Shown here piece after piece: positions 6,025 to 7,884 of a DNA stretch of 7,884 bases; the stretch's first letter is position 1; every line of letters starts with the position of its first letter. Below the pieces are notes generated by a model that saw nothing but the letters and a program-made list of their open reading frames with translations, was not told the origin of the DNA and did not search any database. The translations under genes and the position numbers were made by a program. The stretch comes from Draconibacterium sp. GTDB taxonomy: Bacteria > Bacteroidota > Bacteroidia > Bacteroidales > Prolixibacteraceae. Where the stretch lies: NCBI GenBank assembly GCA_030595485.1, contig JAUVDE010000149.1, forward strand, positions 1 to 7,884, written 5' to 3'.

Positions 6025-6540
6025 TCACTTCCAAGTAACCGGAGTTACTTTTCGTGCCAGGCTACGGTTATTGCGACCGGCTTTTTTCCACTCTTTCGAG
6101 TTTCTGTCCACCCCCTACTTTCGGGTTTAACCTACTACAGTTAAACTTTCGAGCAGTTCTTTTGGTATTCGCGCTTACCTTCCTGAACGAAGTGTCATTT
6201 CAGTGTATTAGGTTTCATTCTTACGAATTTCCCTGTTCCAATCAACATTTCTGAGTTTTTTCTTCAGAGTTGCCCCTTCAGTTTCTTCTCTTTTGTGTTG
6301 TGCAGTTTTGCAGCTGAAACCTTGGTTTCTTAGCTTCCTGCCTGTTGACCCAATCTTGAAAGAACTTCTGGATATTCTTCCAGATGATTGTTTGAGTTTT
6401 GACATTCCAGAATGTCGGATTCAAACTTCGGCTTTTTTTGTTGTGCCGTCCCGAAGGTCGGAAAGAATTAGTTCCGGTTTCAACTAAGAAACTTTCACCG
6501 CTTCCACAATTTTAAAGCAGCCTTTTATCGCTCACCTGAT
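5994..6540 (-). ncRNA. Candidate large structured non-coding RNA (~550 nt), family unknown
   Basis: Between a good minus-strand promoter and a terminal hairpin lies a hairpin-dense stretch with no recognisable protein. In transcription order the stems are 6497-6521 (8 pairs, three G-U), 6477-6492, 6446-6461 (UUCG loop), 6401-6416, 6367-6384 (6 pairs), 6316-6329, 6250-6267, 6217-6228 (GUAA loop), 6125-6146 (7 pairs), 6090-6101 (GAAA loop), 6033-6050 (7 pairs, UCCG loop) and 5994-6024. The UUCG and UCCG loops are closed by C-G, as in stable cUNCGg tetraloops. The GNRA loops and G-U pairs also exist only on the minus strand; on the plus strand they become ordinary loops and A-C mismatches. This strand consistency is what one expects of RNA. 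I do not recognise it as RNase P, tmRNA, SRP or 6S RNA, or a group I or II intron. The alternative is a decayed coding or mobile remnant. Confidence 0.5.
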
Positions 6541-6544
6541 AAGT

Positions 6545-6577
6545 CAAAGATACATCATTAAGTATGTTAAAGTCAAT
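6545..6577 (-). promoter_or_regulatory. Strong Bacteroidota-type promoter facing the candidate ncRNA
   Basis: On the minus strand TATCTTTG (6545-6552) is a full match to the -7 consensus TAnnTTTG. An ATTG (6574-6577) serves as the -33 element, with 21 bases between. Transcription would start near 6538, just before the first stem of the hairpin series and about 120 bases after the fucosidase stop. No protein gene begins soon downstream, so the likely product is the structured RNA. Confidence 0.6.
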
Positions 6578-6589
6578 ACCTTGAGGTAT
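6550..6589. promoter_or_regulatory. Paired ATAC...GTAT palindromes over the promoter
   Basis: Two inverted repeats with the same ends lie over the promoter. ATACCT-TG-AGGTAT (6576-6589) abuts the -33 box, and ATAC-N8-GTAT (6550-6565) lies within the spacer and touches the -7 box. Their centres are about 25 bases apart, between two and three helical turns. This is a common layout for operators bound by a dimeric regulator. The second repeat has only four matched bases per arm, and AT-rich DNA produces such arms by chance. Confidence 0.25.
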
Positions 6590-6656
6590 GTTTGTATTCA
6601 CCATGAATTAACTGTGGTTTTCAACAATTGTTAATAAGTTAATATTTAATTGATGT
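6590..6656. other. AT-rich spacer after the fucosidase gene
   Basis: This short AT-rich spacer contains the palindrome AACAATTGTT but no stem with a U-tract that I would call a terminator for the fucosidase gene. Read-through into the downstream region is therefore possible. Confidence 0.4.
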
Positions 6657-7884
6657 TTACTTAATCCAAAGCCATTGGAATTTTACCTCCTCATTTTGGG
6701 CTGGTTCAACTGTCATTTCAATGGTATAATAACCTTTCTCGGGGAAGTTAATCGTTCCAATTTTGTTCGATTTGAAATTGTCGATATGCCACTTTTTATT
6801 GGGTTCACCAACTGTTTGTCCCGTTGGCTCAACTTTATGAAAAAGTGTTTCCCCTGCAATGTTTACAGAAACTTTGCTAGCGCTTTTTTTATTCTGAAAA
6901 CTGTAGGAAACATCAATGTCCTTTTCGCCTGGTTCATCCACATAAATCTTCCATTTTAAGGTTTTGTCTAATTCTACAACAGCATGACGAGGAACGGTTC
7001 CAAAGCGGTCGAGCGGATGAACAAAAATAGATTCATCTTTTGGGTTTTGATTTCCAGGAAGCAGCGAGTATCCTCCATCAACAGTTTTGGCTACTAGACC
7101 ATCTTCAATACTTGGTTTTGAGTTGTATTCCACCACAACTACTGAGATGTAATTATCAGGTTGGTCATTGGGTAATGAAATCTCAGTAAATACTTCAGAG
7201 AACTTAAAGTTTAGTGGCAATTTTTGTTTGTCAGCCAACAAGTAAACTCTTTCAGGAGATGTCGAAATTCCGGTAAGATTCAATTTCTTATTGAGTTGCC
7301 AATTGTAAACGTGCAAGTATAGTTTGAATATATCGCCATCTTGTTTGGCCGTAATTTTACCCCAGTCGTGTTGATCTTTATCTAGATCAAAGGCTTCTGC
7401 GCCATAAATTGCTTCTCCGTTAACATCTAACCATTTTCCCATTTCCAGCATTCGGTGCGAAATTTCGTAAGGAACATCACCATTTGCACGTGGCCCTATG
7501 TTTAGCATAAAATTTCCGTTTAAACTTGCGTTTCCAATTAGTGATTTAAGCAGGGTTGAAGTTGATTTCCATTGATTGTCTGACGAGTGAAATCCCCATG
7601 AGTGAGCAACTGTCGCCGGCGATTGCCAAGGGAAATCTTCCTTTTTACTTCCCAGCTGATTGTCACCAAGGGTTTTGTAATCAATGTCCGGGTCTTCTTC
7701 AATGGATAAACCCAGGCGCGAATTGACAAGGCAATTGGGTTGCAATTCGCGAATTGTTGATTTTAACTGTAAAAGTTGTTCTTTGGTAACCACAGTGTTC
7801 GAATGATGAATCCACATATCGAACCACATCATAGCTATGTCGCCATAGTTGTTAAGCAATTCTTTTATTTGAGGAATGACTTTT
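6657..7884 (-). CDS. GH29 alpha-L-fucosidase, C-terminal part (5' end outside window)
   Basis: The reading frame is open to the window edge (it begins KVIPQIKELLNNYGDIAMMWFDMW), so this is a partial gene of 408 visible codons. A TTG at 7857-7859 is an internal leucine codon, not a start. GH29 enzymes release terminal L-fucose by a retaining mechanism. The Asp of WFDMW (codon 7818-7820) fits the catalytic nucleophile position. Other family segments are LQPNCLVNSRLG, WGFHSSDNQWKS, LLKSLIGNASLNGNFMLNIGPRANGDVP, MGKWLDVNGEAIYG and SPERVYLLADKQKLPLNF. A C-terminal beta-rich domain of about 140 residues (KWKIYVDEPGEKDIDVSYSF to the end) looks like an accessory or carbohydrate-binding module. Roughly 200 N-terminal residues, with any signal peptide, are missing. 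It is separated from the efflux operon by 875 bases with their own promoters, so the two are probably not functionally linked. Confidence 0.93.
   Translation of the reverse strand, partial: KVIPQIKELLNNYGDIAMMWFDMWIHHSNTVVTKEQLLQLKSTIRELQPNCLVNSRLGLSIEEDPDIDYKTLGDNQLGSKKEDFPWQSPATVAHSWGFHSSDNQWKSTSTLLKSLIGNASLNGNFMLNIGPRANGDVPYEISHRMLEMGKWLDVNGEAIYGAEAFDLDKDQHDWGKITAKQDGDIFKLYLHVYNWQLNKKLNLTGISTSPERVYLLADKQKLPLNFKFSEVFTEISLPNDQPDNYISVVVVEYNSKPSIEDGLVAKTVDGGYSLLPGNQNPKDESIFVHPLDRFGTVPRHAVVELDKTLKWKIYVDEPGEKDIDVSYSFQNKKSASKVSVNIAGETLFHKVEPTGQTVGEPNKKWHIDNFKSNKIGTINFPEKGYYTIEMTVEPAQNEEVKFQWLWIK

Noticed and set aside
6054..6254. A 66-codon open frame on the plus strand
   Set aside because: Cys- and Phe-rich composition typical of an antisense frame, no promoter on that strand, and the hairpin evidence favours the opposite strand.
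6208..6405. A 65-codon open frame on the minus strand, very basic (rich in Lys, Arg, Ser), inside the RNA candidate
   Set aside because: No family resemblance. Its start codon lies within a hairpin (6401-6416), and the frame runs through several other stems. It could still be a small basic protein, but RNA structure explains the segment better.
6280..6511. Another minus-strand open frame of about 77 codons without a clear start (it contains WKNIQKFFQDWVNRQE)
   Set aside because: There is no ATG at the beginning and no recognisable motif, and it ends at a stop without a continuation in another frame that resembles a known protein. I considered a decayed reverse transcriptase or transposase and found no YADD, DDE or HUH signature.
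5994..6540. Group II intron, retron or diversity-generating element
   Set aside because: No domain V-like stem with its conserved sequence, no reverse transcriptase gene nearby, and no template/variable repeat pair visible.
7538..7859. A fucosidase start at the TTG near 7857, and a 63-codon minus-strand frame at 7538-7729
   Set aside because: The fucosidase frame continues upstream without a stop to the window edge, so the TTG is an internal Leu codon. The shorter frame is an out-of-frame shadow of the same gene.
1..7884. CRISPR array, tRNA or rRNA genes, insertion sequence
   Set aside because: I saw no regularly spaced direct repeats, no tRNA cloverleaf with a TTCGA arm, no rRNA-like sequence and no transposase.

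Overview
The window looks like chromosomal DNA of a Gram-negative Bacteroidota bacterium, probably a Bacteroidales/Marinilabiliales-type marine or polysaccharide-degrading relative. The reasons are the AT-rich coding style, starts without strong Shine-Dalgarno sequences, TAnnTTTG-type -7 promoter boxes, a kdsA gene of the Cys/metal class, and a GH29 fucosidase. The genus is an inference. Every gene I can support is on the minus strand, so transcription runs from high to low coordinates.

Right end (6657-7884): the 3' part of a GH29 alpha-L-fucosidase gene. It enters from outside the window and includes the catalytic WFD segment and a C-terminal beta-rich domain.

Middle (5782-6656): about 875 bases without a convincing protein gene, but not empty. 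A good Bacteroidota-type promoter (6545-6577) faces the minus strand, followed by about 550 bases dense in hairpins. Several hairpins form canonical UNCG or GNRA tetraloops only when read on the minus strand. The series ends in a 14-bp hairpin that is fully paired (with one G-U) only on that strand. I read this as a large structured non-coding RNA that I do not recognise, and it is the most interesting item here. A second, weaker promoter (5890-5920) precedes the next gene.

Left and centre (38-5781): seven tightly packed genes that look like one operon. They encode, in order, a small K+ channel-like protein, a membrane-anchored HlyD/EmrA-type adaptor, a DUF2955/FUSC-like inner-membrane transporter, and a NodT/TolC-like outer-membrane lipoprotein. 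The first four overlap by 8, 11 and 4 bases. Together the adaptor, transporter and outer-membrane factor form a complete AaeAB-like tripartite exporter. After 36 bases, which contain a possible internal -7 box, come kdsA (Kdo-8-phosphate synthase), a DinB-fold protein, and a Tat-exported Dabb-domain protein. These last three are separated by 0 and 1 base.

The layout suggests an envelope-oriented operon: ion flux, small-molecule export, and synthesis of the Kdo sugar that anchors lipopolysaccharide. The pump substrate and the roles of the DinB and Dabb proteins cannot be read from the sequence.
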